Shown here piece by piece: positions 46,095 through 55,859 of a stretch of DNA of 64,000 bases (position 1 is the first letter of the stretch; every line of letters begins with the position of its first letter). Both the position numbers and the translations under genes were made by a program. The notes under the pieces are model-generated. The model saw only the letters and a program-made list of their open reading frames with translations. It searched no databases and was not told the origin of the DNA. Source of the stretch: Tyzzerella sp. (GTDB taxonomy: Bacteria > Bacillota > Clostridia > Lachnospirales > Lachnospiraceae); contig JAFTWA010000062.1 of assembly GCA_017465565.1 (NCBI GenBank), positions 1-64,000 of the forward strand, read 5' to 3'.

Positions 46095-46299
46095 CCATGT
46101 TTATATATTTTTTAGATTTATTAGGATTTATTCATAAAGAAGGGAGATTTGTTAGATGAGATGTTCTTACAACTTCTTCCGCCTTGCATATTTTCTATAA
46201 TGGATGAAAATATGGCTCCTATACCCAAGACTATCCCAAATCTTGTGATTTTCTCTGTCTTTAACTAAGTAATTTTCTATATTTTGCAATTTTGAGCTG

Positions 46300-46440
46300 T
46301 AATACCCCGTTTTTTCTTGAAAGTCGGGTATTATACGACTTTTTGTAATTATATAGAAAAAACCTCTTGAAAAATCTATAAATTTCTTTGTTTTCTGTTA
46401 GATTAGGGTATATATAAAGACTTGTTGCCATTTATACCCT
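46300..46440. repeat. GGGTATA-armed hairpins, left cluster
   Basis: Two inverted repeats in the gap between hrcA and the pseudogene: TAATACCCCG/CGGGTATTA (46300-46333, one bulge) and AGGGTATA/TATACCCT (46405-46440, 8 bp). A related single-strand motif, TATACCCAAGACTATCCCAAAT, lies at 46220-46241 and resembles 48355-48377 in the right cluster. The remaining ~250 nt of this gap (46095-46498) is AT-rich with no ORF or RNA gene that I can support. Confidence 0.55.
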
Positions 46441-46498
46441 CGTTGCCATATTTCGAGGCATTATCAAACTACAGATAGAATTGCTAATATTCCTTTTC

Positions 46499-46787
46499 CT
46501 ACAAGAGAAAATACTCTTCCACAATTTTCTCTACTGTTTCTGCACTTAAGGGATTCTCTTTTGTTTCATATGTTGTAATTAATTGAATAGTTGGAATAAT
46601 TCCGTTTGAAATATAGAATTGAAGTTTCGACAGCATTTTGTTGCAATAGATTGGATTATCCATCATTCCGATACCATTTATACCCCTTACCGTTTGCGGC
46701 ACAGATGAGATTTCCATCTGGCAATTTGTCAATTTGCGTTTGCAAGTTTACTATTTGTTTTTCTATTTTTTGCTTTTTATTAATCAA
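46499..46787 (-). pseudogene. Remnant of a clostridial nuclease-like protein, core deleted
   Basis: The N-terminal piece starts at TTG 46787 behind AAAGGAGG and reads INKKQKIEKQIVNLQTQIDK, then LPDGNLICAANGKGYKWYRNDG, and stops at 46656. A shifted frame then reads GMMDNPIYCNKMLSKLQFYI, SNGIIPTIQLITTYETKENP and LSAETVEKIVEEYFL to 46499. Both ends match a common ~300-residue clostridial family (N-terminal LPxGxLxC...YYKWY, C-terminal YYWEHxGMMDD...) that I recall from memory. Its missing middle would hold a PD-(D/E)XK-like core. The frames meet at GGAATGATGGA (46669-46659), which can encode both RNDG and GMMD, so a deletion between copies of that short repeat is likely. Confidence 0.68.
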
Positions 46788-46813
46788 TATATATCGACCT
46801 CCTTTTTCAGTAT

Positions 46814-47974
46814 TTATCCAAATAATATTTCTGCGAAAACATAGTTACTGATATCGATTCCTCTCTTTGTTAATCGTATATAACCATCTTTTTCTTCTAT
46901 TAATTCTTCTTGTTTCATGCGTTCTATATTCTTGCCATAGCAATCATATATACTTTTTCTAAATGCTGCTTCGAATTCTTGCACGGAAATTCCTTTCATT
47001 TTACGCATGCCAAGAAACACAAACTCTTCCATTTGTGCTGTCTGGCTTAATTTTTCTTCGTCACATTGAATTGCTTTTAAATCCGATGCCTTTTCCATGT
47101 AAAACTGCAAATCTTCTATATTATGAAACCTCATATTGTCCACCAGAGACGATGCTCCAAGTCCTAATCCAAGATAATTCTTTCTCTCCCAATAACCCAG
47201 ATTGTGCTTGCATTCCATATCCACTTTTGCATAGTTGGATATCTCGTAACGATGATATCCAGCTTGTTCTAGAAGCTCCTCTGTTTTCTTATAGATTGCT
47301 CTTTCCTCTTCTTCAGATGGAAGTTCTTTCTCACCTATTTTTCCCTCTCCGTAAACTTCTGCAAATGGGGTTCCTTCTTCTATAATGAGACTATATGCAG
47401 AGATGTGCGCTGGATTTAATTTGATAATTCTTTTGAGAGTTTCCTCCCAACTTTCCAAAGTTTGCTTTGGAATTGCTGAAATCAAATCTACGTTAACATT
47501 AGCAAATCCACATTCTTGCGCTAATTTGTAACTTTCTAAGAATTCTTCATAGGTGTGAATCCTGCCGAGCATTTTAAGTTCATCGTTGTTTGTAGATTGT
47601 AGACCAAAGCTGATACGATTAATGCCAGCTTGCTTATAAGCTTCCAACTTTTCTTTGGTTACTGTGCCTGGATTCGCTTCAATGGTTATCTCAGCGTTTT
47701 TTGATATTTTGAATGACTCGCGTAATGCTGTGATGATTTGTTGGATGTGAGTAGGTTCTAGTATAGACGGAGTTCCACCACCAAGAAAAATAGTGGTTAC
47801 ATAGCAGCTTGCGTTGTACTGATATGAACATTTGTGTGCTTGAATTTCCTGCAATAATGCCTCAACATACTTATCTATGACTTGCTTATTTTGCGAACTT
47901 GATAAGAAATCACAATATGCACATTTTCTTATACAAAATGGAATATGAATATATAATTCTAACTCTTTTTTCAT
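46814..47974 (-). CDS. hemW: Heme chaperone HemW (radical SAM, HemN-like)
   Basis: 386 residues. The radical-SAM cluster motif is in HIPFCIRKCAYCDF (CxxxCxxC) near residue 15, followed by IFLGGGTPSIL and ITIEANPGTVTKEKL. A C-terminal HemN-type domain is present (QMEEFVFLGMRKMKGIS). The residues needed for true coproporphyrinogen oxidase activity are not evident, so the heme-trafficking HemW role known for lepA-linked paralogues is preferred. The start is ATG 47974, with GGAGG about 7 nt before it; ATG 47986 would lie upstream of that site. The order lepA-hemW-hrcA is conserved across Firmicutes. Confidence 0.92.
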   Translation of the reverse strand: MKKELELYIHIPFCIRKCAYCDFLSSSQNKQVIDKYVEALLQEIQAHKCSYQYNASCYVTTIFLGGGTPSILEPTHIQQIITALRESFKISKNAEITIEANPGTVTKEKLEAYKQAGINRISFGLQSTNNDELKMLGRIHTYEEFLESYKLAQECGFANVNVDLISAIPKQTLESWEETLKRIIKLNPAHISAYSLIIEEGTPFAEVYGEGKIGEKELPSEEEERAIYKKTEELLEQAGYHRYEISNYAKVDMECKHNLGYWERKNYLGLGLGASSLVDNMRFHNIEDLQFYMEKASDLKAIQCDEEKLSQTAQMEEFVFLGMRKMKGISVQEFEAAFRKSIYDCYGKNIERMKQEELIEEKDGYIRLTKRGIDISNYVFAEILFG

Positions 47975-48054
47975 GCTAACCTCCATCTACAATATTAATA
48001 ATGGTACAGATATTATGGTAAGAATTGTTTTCAACTCCTTATATTTTATCATTG

Positions 48055-48423
48055 TGGGTATAACAAACATTTCTCGCTCCATGTACCCCCAACAAGTCCA
48101 GAAATCATGCTTCTGGACTATGTTTCGAAGTAATTTTTCTATGTACAAAAATAGCAAACCAAAATACCCTTATTTTTGTGAAATCCAGGGTATTTCGCAC
48201 TATTTTTCTCTTACCTAGAAAAGTCCGCCCTCAAATAATACTAAAACAGTAAAATCTGAATATCTTGAGGGTATAATCAAATTAAAATTCACTACATGCC
48301 CTCACCACTGCCAAAAACAAATTAAAGCGGGTATACACAGGAAAAAATCAACTATATACCCAAATCGTCTCCCAAATTAGAGCAAGATGGGTATATGAAG
48401 ACCAAAGTCTTGCATATACCCAT
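48055..48423. repeat. GGGTATA-armed hairpin array, right cluster (lepA-hemW gap)
   Basis: At least six stem-loops in 370 nt: GGGTATA...TGTACCC (48056-48088), AGTCCAGAA/TTCTGGACT (48094-48119), AAATACCCT/AGGGTATTT (48162-48195), CCCTCAA/TTGAGGG (48228-48271), GAGGGTAT/ATGCCCTC (48267-48303), GGGTATA/TATACCC (48329-48361) and a long ATGGGTATATG-AAGAC/GTCTT-G-CATATACCCAT (48387-48423). Most share GGGTATA arms. The last is 27 nt past the lepA stop but lacks a T tail. No ORF in this gap has codon structure I trust. Confidence 0.65.
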
Positions 48424-48449
48424 ACTTTCCTACCAAAATCTCAAAAATC

Positions 48450-50267
48450 CTATTTCTTATCATCCAATTTCAGCACGCTCATGAATGCCTTCTGCGGAAT
48501 CTCCACATTACCAATCTGGCGCATTCTCTTCTTACCCTCTTTTTGTTTTTCAAGAAGCTTTCTCTTACGTGAGATATCGCCGCCGTAACATTTTGCCAAT
48601 ACGTCCTTGCGCACTGCCTTCACGGTTTCTCTGGCGATAATCTTGCTTCCAATAGCTGCCTGAATCGGAATCTCAAATAAATGTCTTGGAATCTCATCTT
48701 TCAGTTTCTCACACATCTTACGTCCACGTTCATATGCATTTCCCGCAAACACGATGAAAGACAATGCATCCACTTCTTCTCGGTTGATTAAAATATCTAA
48801 CTTCACAAGTTCTGATTTCTCGTATCCTAACATTTCATAATCAAAAGAAGCATAGCCTCTTGAACGAGATTTCAATGCATCAAAGAAATCGTAAATGATT
48901 TCATTGAGCGGCAAATGATAACGAAGCACTGCCCTGGTCTCTTCGATATATTCCATGCCTTGGTAGATACCACGGCGCTCCTGACATAAATCCATAATCG
49001 CACCAATATATTCTGAAGTTACCATAATCTCTGCTTTTACCATTGGCTCTTCCATATAATCAATCTCAGTTGGTTCTGGAAGGTTGGATGGATTTGTAAG
49101 CTCGATGACTTCACCATTTGTCTTGTGCACCTTGTAAACTACGCCAGGGGCTGTTGTCACAAGATCCAAGTTATATTCTCTTTCTAATCTTTCCTGAATG
49201 ATTTCCAAATGTAATAATCCAAGGAAACCGCAGCGGAAACCGAATCCAAGCGCAATCGATGTTTCTGGTTCAAACTGAAGTGCTGCGTCATTTAACTGCA
49301 GTTTTTCAAGTGCCTCACGCAAATCCTGGTATTTTGAACCATCTGCCGGATACATACCACAGTAAACCATGGACTGTACTTTTTTATAACCAGGAAGTGG
49401 CTTTTCACATGGATTGTCCGCGTCTGTAATCGTATCGCCCACACGTGTATCTTTTACGTTCTTAAGGCTGGCTGTGATATAACCTACCATACCTGCGCTT
49501 AATTCTTCACATGGAATGAACTGACCCGCACCAAAATATCCAACCTCAACGACTTCCGCAGTTGCGCCAGTTGCCATCATCTTCATATTGGTTCCTTTTC
49601 TTACAGCTCCTTCTTTGACACGGCAGAATACGATTACACCCTTATAAGAATCATAAACCGAGTCAAAAATCAATGCCTGAAGCGGAGCATCTGGGTCTCC
49701 TGTTGGTGCTGGAATCTTTTGTACAATCTGTTCCAGTACGTCTTCAATATTTAAACCTATTTTTGCGGAAATACGCGGTGCATCTGCCGCTTCAATTCCG
49801 ATTACATCCTCAATCTCTTCAATCGCATGCTCTGGGTCTGCACTTGGCAAATCTATCTTATTGATAACAGGCATAACATCCAAATCATGGTCTAACGCCA
49901 GATATACATTCGCAAGTGTCTGTGCTTCTACACCCTGCGCCGCATCTACAACCAAAATCGCACCGTCACAGGCTGCAAGGCTTCGTGAAACCTCGTAGTT
50001 AAAGTCTACGTGTCCCGGTGTATCGATTAAGTTGAAAATATACTCTTCCCCATCGTTTGCTTTATATACAATGCGTACCGCCTGCGCTTTGATTGTGATT
50101 CCACGTTCACGTTCAAGCTCCATATTGTCCAAAACCTGTGCCTGCATCTCACGGCTGGTAAGTAAACCTGTCTTTTCGATGAGACGGTCTGCCAGTGTAG
50201 ACTTCCCATGGTCAATATGTGCGATAATGCAAAAATTACGAATTTTATTTTGATCTATTCTTGCCAC
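48450..50267 (-). CDS. lepA: Elongation factor 4 (LepA)
   Basis: Ribosome-associated GTPase related to EF-G, affecting translation initiation and back-translocation. 605 residues: G-domain motifs [27 protein letters not shown] and [10 protein letters not shown]; domain II; domains III and V; and the LepA-specific C-terminal domain with [26 protein letters not shown]. Start ATG 50267 follows GGAGG. Downstream lie hemW and the heat-shock operon. Upstream is holA, 61 nt away; rpsT, often nearby in Bacilli, is absent. Confidence 0.97.
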   Translation of the reverse strand: MARIDQNKIRNFCIIAHIDHGKSTLADRLIEKTGLLTSREMQAQVLDNMELERERGITIKAQAVRIVYKANDGEEYIFNLIDTPGHVDFNYEVSRSLAACDGAILVVDAAQGVEAQTLANVYLALDHDLDVMPVINKIDLPSADPEHAIEEIEDVIGIEAADAPRISAKIGLNIEDVLEQIVQKIPAPTGDPDAPLQALIFDSVYDSYKGVIVFCRVKEGAVRKGTNMKMMATGATAEVVEVGYFGAGQFIPCEELSAGMVGYITASLKNVKDTRVGDTITDADNPCEKPLPGYKKVQSMVYCGMYPADGSKYQDLREALEKLQLNDAALQFEPETSIALGFGFRCGFLGLLHLEIIQERLEREYNLDLVTTAPGVVYKVHKTNGEVIELTNPSNLPEPTEIDYMEEPMVKAEIMVTSEYIGAIMDLCQERRGIYQGMEYIEETRAVLRYHLPLNEIIYDFFDALKSRSRGYASFDYEMLGYEKSELVKLDILINREEVDALSFIVFAGNAYERGRKMCEKLKDEIPRHLFEIPIQAAIGSKIIARETVKAVRKDVLAKCYGGDISRKRKLLEKQKEGKKRMRQIGNVEIPQKAFMSVLKLDDKK

Positions 50268-50328
50268 TTTTGTTCCTCCAAAAATTTACTCGTATCATTA
50301 TATCATAAATGAACGTCCCGATTCCACA

Positions 50329-51309
50329 TTATTTTGCAGAATACTTCATAATAAAAAGCTCCACGCCCAGCATATCTGTGAGACGCCCAGTCTTCACGCA
50401 TTCTTCGGTATCGACGCTGTCTTCAATGATAGTCCGCAGCTCACTCACTGAAAATGCTTTCGCCTGCGCCTGATACTTTCCTACCACAAATGGATTGAGT
50501 CCTGCCTTTTCCCCAATCTCTTTTCTTGCAAGTCCCAGCCTATCCATCTCTTTTACTTCCAATAATAATTTGAACTGTCTTGCGAGCAGAAAAAGGATTC
50601 GCATTGGCGGTTCCTTTAACGCAATCAAATCATAATAGTAATCCAGCGCTTTCCTTTGCTGCTTTTCTGCCACAGCATTTACCATATCGAAAATCTGATT
50701 TGTAATCTGAGTGGTACAGATTACTTCGACGTCTTCTACCGAAATCACATCTTTCTCCATAGCGTAACAGAATAATTTTTCCAATTCTTTCTGGATATTT
50801 TCCATATCTGTTCCGACCTTCGCAAGAAAATGCCGAATCGTATTTTCTGAAATCTGTTTATTTTCACGCTTTACACTTCCCGCAATCCATCGAAGAAGCG
50901 TTGCTTCATCCTGTCTCCCAAGCTCTACTGCACGGCCCTTGGACTGCACTGCTTTGTATAACTTCCCACGCTTATCTATCTCAGATTCCACAAAAATCAT
51001 GGCTGTCGTTTCCGGCAGTTCTTTGATATAATCAGATAGCTCCGGGGATGCATTTTTAAAGAATCCCGTATCCTCCATGATAATGAGTCTCCGCTCTGCA
51101 AAAAATGGGAGGGTCTCTGCCAAATCAATCACCTCTTTGACATTGATGCCTTTCCCCTCATAATATGCATAATTCATATTGTCATCCGGCGAAAGCATTG
51201 CGTTGCGAAGCTTCTCTTTATACTGCTTTTTCAAATAAGCCTCTTCCCCATATAGCAAATAAACATTATTAAATTGTCCCGTTTTCAAATCTTCGTTCAG
51301 ACTCTTCAT
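50329..51309 (-). CDS. holA: DNA polymerase III subunit delta
   Basis: Clamp-loader delta subunit that opens the beta clamp. About 326 residues with YLLYGEEAYLKKQYKEKLRNAM at the N-terminus, an AAA+-like fold without a Walker A motif as expected for delta, and the C-terminal helical domain (FLLARQFKLLLEVKEMDRLG, LNPFVVGKYQAQAKAFS). I start at ATG 51309 rather than TTG 51315; AAAGG lies about 9 nt upstream. It follows comEC in the order conserved from Bacilli to Clostridia. Confidence 0.93.
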   Translation of the reverse strand: MKSLNEDLKTGQFNNVYLLYGEEAYLKKQYKEKLRNAMLSPDDNMNYAYYEGKGINVKEVIDLAETLPFFAERRLIIMEDTGFFKNASPELSDYIKELPETTAMIFVESEIDKRGKLYKAVQSKGRAVELGRQDEATLLRWIAGSVKRENKQISENTIRHFLAKVGTDMENIQKELEKLFCYAMEKDVISVEDVEVICTTQITNQIFDMVNAVAEKQQRKALDYYYDLIALKEPPMRILFLLARQFKLLLEVKEMDRLGLARKEIGEKAGLNPFVVGKYQAQAKAFSVSELRTIIEDSVDTEECVKTGRLTDMLGVELFIMKYSAK

Positions 51310-51367
51310 TACCAATTGCCTTTCTCGACATACTCTTCTATTAGTCTAAATGGAAGTGACAAAATTG

Positions 51368-53515
51368 TCAATGAAATACCGTGATACTCATATCTTTCCC
51401 ATCCGTTTTCAGATGAATTGCACCGCTTTCACTCGTCTCATAAATGTTACATCCATACTCCATCAGGCGCTGCAGGGTCTCTTCATGGGGATGCCCGTAA
51501 GAATTCTCTGCACCTGCAGAAATCCAGGCTATCTCTGCATCGATTGTTTTTAAAAATGCTTCCGAAGTTGAATTTCTCGAGCCATGGTGCGCAACCTTCA
51601 GTACATCATAATTTTTCCCTTGCACGTTTTTTATAAGCAGTTCTTCTCCTGCTGCTTCAGCGTCGCCGGTACAAAGCATTTCAAACTCCCCATAATCCAG
51701 TTCCAGAACCATGGAACCTGCATTCCCACTTAGCGAAGCTGACGCACTATCTGGCTGCAGACATGTAACCGTGAACTCTTTCTCTTTTAAACTAACTCCT
51801 GCTTTTATCACCTTCACGGCTGTTCCTTCTTGCCTTGCCAAACTTGCCAGCTCCAAGAGCGCTTCATCCTGTTTGTAATTTTCAGGAAGGACCAGATTGC
51901 GAATGTGAATTCCAACCTCTTGACGCCCCAGCATTTCTTTTATTCCACTATAGTGGTCGATATCCCCATGAGAAATAAACACATAATCCAGCGTCCCTGC
52001 CCCCTGTGACTTCAGATATGGTTCTATCCGGTATTTCCCCAGTTCTTCCACATCACTGCTGCCTCCATCAATAAAATACGTTGTTCCAGTTGGCCCTTTT
52101 ACAAAGATTCCATCCCCCTGTCCAACATCCAGCATCGTAACCTGCAGCGAGCCTGTTGGTCTGTACACTAGTAAAAAAATTCCTGTTACAAAAAGCAGAA
52201 TCTGCCTTCTCAGCTTTTTGCAGATTCCAGTTAAAATAACCGCTAATATCATGTAATACAATACCACTTCCCAAATCTCAGGCTGACCTGTCACTACCCT
52301 TGCAAATGGAAGCTTGATTCCCATTTCACTAATCGCTTTATAGAACACCAGGATAAGATGGCATATTTTCAAACAAAGCTGCCCCAGTGGTTTCCACACC
52401 ATATAAATTCCGCTTCCAATCATTCCTGCACCTAACAGCACACTCATAAGTGGAATTACAATCATATTTAACATAACAGAATAAAGCGGAAATTCAAAAT
52501 AATACCAGAGCTGTATTGGAAATAGCGCAATATTAACACAAATTCCAGAGGAACATGCTGAAAGCCACTTCTTTTTTCCCAAAAAGCTTTTCTGAAACGC
52601 AGGCATGATAACTAAAATTCCAAGAATTGCTCCATAGGACATATAAAAACCTGCATCTGTCAAATAGAGCGGCTGATATCCAATGGTGAGTGCTGCAGAT
52701 AGCATTAAGGCAGTCAGCATGTCATACACTCTCCCACTCATATCTGCACCGATTTTCACCAGAAGCATGACATATGCCCGGAACACGGACGTGGAAAATC
52801 CTATCATCGCCGCATATAGACTTAATATCACAATCGCAAATATGCCAGACAGCAAATATGGAATCCCCGTTTTTCGAATTATGCGGTAAATCCCAAGTCC
52901 AATAAATGAAATATGGAGACCGGAAATCGCCAAGACATGCCCGATTCCATTCTTTTGATACAGTTCTTTTACCTCTGCATCCATTTCGCTCTTTTCACCG
53001 AGCAGCATCGCGGAAAGAATTTCTCCATTTTCTTCCCCGACAGTCTCAATGAGCATCTTCTTCCACTTTAACTTCAATTGATATAATGCTTCTTTTATTT
53101 CAGAAGTCTCTCCTTTTATTTCCAGGACCTCCTCACACCATATTGCTCCATATATTTCTTCTTTGGCATAATATAGACTCTGGTCATAATTTCCTGGATT
53201 GTGCGCTGTATCAAAATGGGTTATTGTTCCTTTTAAACGCATTGTTTTCCCGATTGGTATTTCTGTAAAATCTGAATCATAAATTAGAATTTTTGAATCG
53301 TAAAAAGAATTGTTTTTTAGATATAGTATTTGAATATTAGATGTGTTTCTTTTTTTATAAACCTGTCCTTCGACGAAGACTTCCTGTCCCTCCTCTTTCT
53401 GAAAGATAGAGGAAGCGGGCATTTTCACGAGGGACTGCCCGCTTGTCAAAATCAATAATAAGCCTTGTATCAGCAGGAATAACAGGCACGTAAAGCTTAA
53501 TGGCCTTTTTATCAT
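51368..53515 (-). CDS. comEC: ComEC/Rec2 DNA-uptake channel with metallo-beta-lactamase domain
   Basis: Inner-membrane channel that admits single-stranded DNA during transformation. 715 residues: N-terminal membrane segment and OB-like domain (about 40-150), competence domain with at least eight hydrophobic helices (about 175-465, including GIGHVLAISGLHISFIGLGI), and a C-terminal metallo-hydrolase with ISHGDIDHYSGIKEML and KVAHHGSRNSTS, which carries intact metal ligands. ATG 53515 overlaps the stop of gerM (ATGA) and has GGAGGAG upstream. All parts appear complete, so the uptake channel may be functional. Confidence 0.93.
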   Translation of the reverse strand: MIKRPLSFTCLLFLLIQGLLLILTSGQSLVKMPASSIFQKEEGQEVFVEGQVYKKRNTSNIQILYLKNNSFYDSKILIYDSDFTEIPIGKTMRLKGTITHFDTAHNPGNYDQSLYYAKEEIYGAIWCEEVLEIKGETSEIKEALYQLKLKWKKMLIETVGEENGEILSAMLLGEKSEMDAEVKELYQKNGIGHVLAISGLHISFIGLGIYRIIRKTGIPYLLSGIFAIVILSLYAAMIGFSTSVFRAYVMLLVKIGADMSGRVYDMLTALMLSAALTIGYQPLYLTDAGFYMSYGAILGILVIMPAFQKSFLGKKKWLSACSSGICVNIALFPIQLWYYFEFPLYSVMLNMIVIPLMSVLLGAGMIGSGIYMVWKPLGQLCLKICHLILVFYKAISEMGIKLPFARVVTGQPEIWEVVLYYMILAVILTGICKKLRRQILLFVTGIFLLVYRPTGSLQVTMLDVGQGDGIFVKGPTGTTYFIDGGSSDVEELGKYRIEPYLKSQGAGTLDYVFISHGDIDHYSGIKEMLGRQEVGIHIRNLVLPENYKQDEALLELASLARQEGTAVKVIKAGVSLKEKEFTVTCLQPDSASASLSGNAGSMVLELDYGEFEMLCTGDAEAAGEELLIKNVQGKNYDVLKVAHHGSRNSTSEAFLKTIDAEIAWISAGAENSYGHPHEETLQRLMEYGCNIYETSESGAIHLKTDGKDMSITVFH

Positions 53516-54414
53516 TCCTTCTCCTCCATTAAAGCAGAATTCCATTCCAATGGCCTGCTTAAATCTACAGTTCCTTTGTAGAGTGTATCACTAGAACCAT
53601 CGATTAGAATCTGCACTTTCGCTGCCGTTCCATTTTGAATAATGGAATTTACAATTGAATAAATCGTCACTTCCGGATTCTGGTCATAGCCATCGGATGC
53701 AAATTTTGAATCAAAATTCACATAACAGATTCCGTCTTTTACCGATACCCCTAACAGCTTCGTAGTTTTCGGAATGGTTGGCTGTGCACCACTTGCACTT
53801 GTTCCCTTCATAAGCTGCTCAACCACCAATTTTTCAATGGATGTATTCGTATTGTAATGAACACTATTTTTCTTCACCGATTTTAATGTCATCCCATCTT
53901 TGCTCGAAAAGTAGAGTCGCAAATCTGTTGTTTGATACGAATCAGACGTATAACCAACGTTCTGTACAAAATCTTCTGCCCGCATGAGACCAATGGCAGT
54001 TCCATCTGTGTCCTTCAACGGTTCCTCACCTATATAGAACGAAACAAACGTCACACCCTTCACCTGTACCATGGTCTGCACCACAGCTGCGCGGAACAAC
54101 ACCTCTGTGCTCTTTTTCATTTGCAAATATTCATTGTTAAACGTCAATATAAGCTGCCCTTTATTCAACTCATATCTCTCTAATGCAAGTTTTTCTGGTA
54201 TTACAACATTTTGTTTTGTCGAGTTATCCGGTTTCATCAATTTATCCAGAGCACCTTTCACATCGAGCTTCGGATAAATTTCTTGAACCAGAGCATTTCC
54301 TTCTGTATTAATATAGTAAATGTACATTTCATCTTCTGCTTTTTCAGCGGATGTACATCCACATAATATGATACTCCATACAAGACAGAGGATCACACCT
54401 AATCTTTTTCTCAT
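53512..54414 (-). CDS. GerMN-domain lipoprotein (GerM-like)
   Basis: About 300 residues. A lipoprotein signal (KRLGVILCLVWSIILCGC, lipobox LCGC) is followed by two GerMN domains (about residues 45-165 and 175-290), the domain pair of B. subtilis GerM, which acts in sporulation and germination. The start is placed at ATG 54414, with GAGG 6-7 nt upstream. It lies between a histidine kinase and comEC (4-nt overlap). The same order (kinase, GerMN protein) may indicate a cell-envelope signal, but the function here is not proven. Confidence 0.85.
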   Translation of the reverse strand: MRKRLGVILCLVWSIILCGCTSAEKAEDEMYIYYINTEGNALVQEIYPKLDVKGALDKLMKPDNSTKQNVVIPEKLALERYELNKGQLILTFNNEYLQMKKSTEVLFRAAVVQTMVQVKGVTFVSFYIGEEPLKDTDGTAIGLMRAEDFVQNVGYTSDSYQTTDLRLYFSSKDGMTLKSVKKNSVHYNTNTSIEKLVVEQLMKGTSASGAQPTIPKTTKLLGVSVKDGICYVNFDSKFASDGYDQNPEVTIYSIVNSIIQNGTAAKVQILIDGSSDTLYKGTVDLSRPLEWNSALMEEKE

Positions 54415-54430
54415 GTTTTTCCTCATTTCT

Positions 54431-55852
54431 TTATGCAATAAAATTCAATGGCACCCTCACTGTAAATGTGGTCCCTTCGCCTTCCTCACTGTGTACTTTT
54501 ATCGCACCTCTGTGCATAATCACTGCGCCGCGCGCAATTGCAAGTCCAAGCCCCGTTCCACCAATCTCTCTAGAATGAGACTTATCTACACGATAAAAGC
54601 GCTCAAAAATATGCTCCAGTGATTCCTGCGGAATCCCCATTCCTGTATCAGCAACCTTCACATAAAAATACTTATGGTCGGCATTTAATGATACGTTAAC
54701 GGAACCATTTTCCCTATTATACTTGATTGCATTTTCCACCAAATTGGAAATTGCAAGTGAGAATTTTACTTCATCCACTTCTGCCGTAACCGGGCGGAAG
54801 CTCTCAAATATAACTTCTACATTCCGAAGTGCCGCAATTGGTCTTAAGCGCTTCAAAATACGTTCCACCAAATCATTGATATTTTCTGATTTGACATTCA
54901 GGTCCGCAGACGTCTTATCCATTTTTACAAGAGAGAGCAGGTCATTAATAATCTTATTCTCTCTCTCAATTTCTTCTGTGATATCACCCATGAATTCCTG
55001 ATAAAGCTCCACTGGAACATTTTCCTGTGCCAGCAGGGAATCTGCCAGAACTTTCATGGATGTCAAAGGTGTCTTAAGCTCATGGGATACATTCGATACA
55101 AATTCATTTCTCGACTCATCCAATGTTTTCATACGGCTAAACATTTTATTTAAGGCCTCAGAAATGTTCTTCGTTTCGTTATATGTATTCTCAAAAACAG
55201 TAGTGCCTGTGTAGCCTTCTGTCGCATCCTCAATTTTTCTTGCCAGTCTGCCAAACGGCTTCACCATCTGTGTTGCGATGAAACTAGTAATTACAATAAT
55301 CACCAGCATCATAACACCGAAAATTGCATCTGCAGTATTCTTCAATTCTGATACCGTTTCTGCAATAACATCCGTAGAAATACTAACCAGAATTACACCT
55401 TTTACCTGTACTTCATCCTTTGAAGTTACGGTTATCGGTGATGTGATATCAAGGCAGCGGCCATCCCTATTATAGTTACTTGTAGATTTTCCTGCAAAGC
55501 AGGTAATGACATACGGCGAAAGAATCGTTTTTCCATCTTCAATCCCAAATGTATCTTTCACGACACGATAGTCTTCATCAATAATTAAGACGCGTCCATC
55601 ATAGATATTGGAGAGCTGTGTCATCTCAGCATCCAGCACATCTGAAACTGGTTCGTTAAAATAATTTGAGTTCGCCAGCTGATTTGCCAAAATGGTACAT
55701 TGATTCTGGATTTCTGCTGTTCGCCATGCAATTGCTTTGTCTTCGTATCGTTTTAACACGGTTGCTTTGACCATAAGACAAGGTATGCTGCTTACCAAGA
55801 TAAGCAGCACAATAATCTGAAACCGGAGACTTTTAAAAATTTTATCTTTCAC
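54431..55852 (-). CDS. Membrane sensor histidine kinase
   Basis: About 473 residues from a GTG at 55852 that follows the regulator's stop. Two transmembrane helices (about 10-30 and 180-205) flank an extracellular sensing domain. They are followed by HAMP, HisKA (phosphorylated His in FVSNVSHELKTPLTSMK) and HATPase with N, G1 and G2 boxes (NLVENAIKYNRENG, VADTGMGIPQE, GGTGLGLAIARG). The signal is unknown. The longer reading frame upstream overlaps the regulator gene and has no ribosome site. Partner of the adjacent OmpR-type regulator. Confidence 0.88.
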   Translation of the reverse strand: MKDKIFKSLRFQIIVLLILVSSIPCLMVKATVLKRYEDKAIAWRTAEIQNQCTILANQLANSNYFNEPVSDVLDAEMTQLSNIYDGRVLIIDEDYRVVKDTFGIEDGKTILSPYVITCFAGKSTSNYNRDGRCLDITSPITVTSKDEVQVKGVILVSISTDVIAETVSELKNTADAIFGVMMLVIIVITSFIATQMVKPFGRLARKIEDATEGYTGTTVFENTYNETKNISEALNKMFSRMKTLDESRNEFVSNVSHELKTPLTSMKVLADSLLAQENVPVELYQEFMGDITEEIERENKIINDLLSLVKMDKTSADLNVKSENINDLVERILKRLRPIAALRNVEVIFESFRPVTAEVDEVKFSLAISNLVENAIKYNRENGSVNVSLNADHKYFYVKVADTGMGIPQESLEHIFERFYRVDKSHSREIGGTGLGLAIARGAVIMHRGAIKVHSEEGEGTTFTVRVPLNFIA

Positions 55853-55859
55853 TTGTAAT

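Noticed and set aside
46814-47974. Annotation as oxygen-independent coproporphyrinogen III oxidase (HemN).
   Set aside because: The gene neighbourhood (lepA-hemW-hrcA), length and motif set fit the HemW paralogue, and no heme-synthesis genes are nearby.
47973-48218. An 81-codon plus-strand frame in the hemW-lepA gap.
   Set aside because: It runs through several hairpins of the GGGTATA cluster, has a weak start context and no recognisable domain.
48055-48423. Possible CRISPR array from the repeated GGGTATA units.
   Set aside because: Units are inverted, vary in length and spacing, and share only 7-11 bp arms. There are no cas genes nearby.
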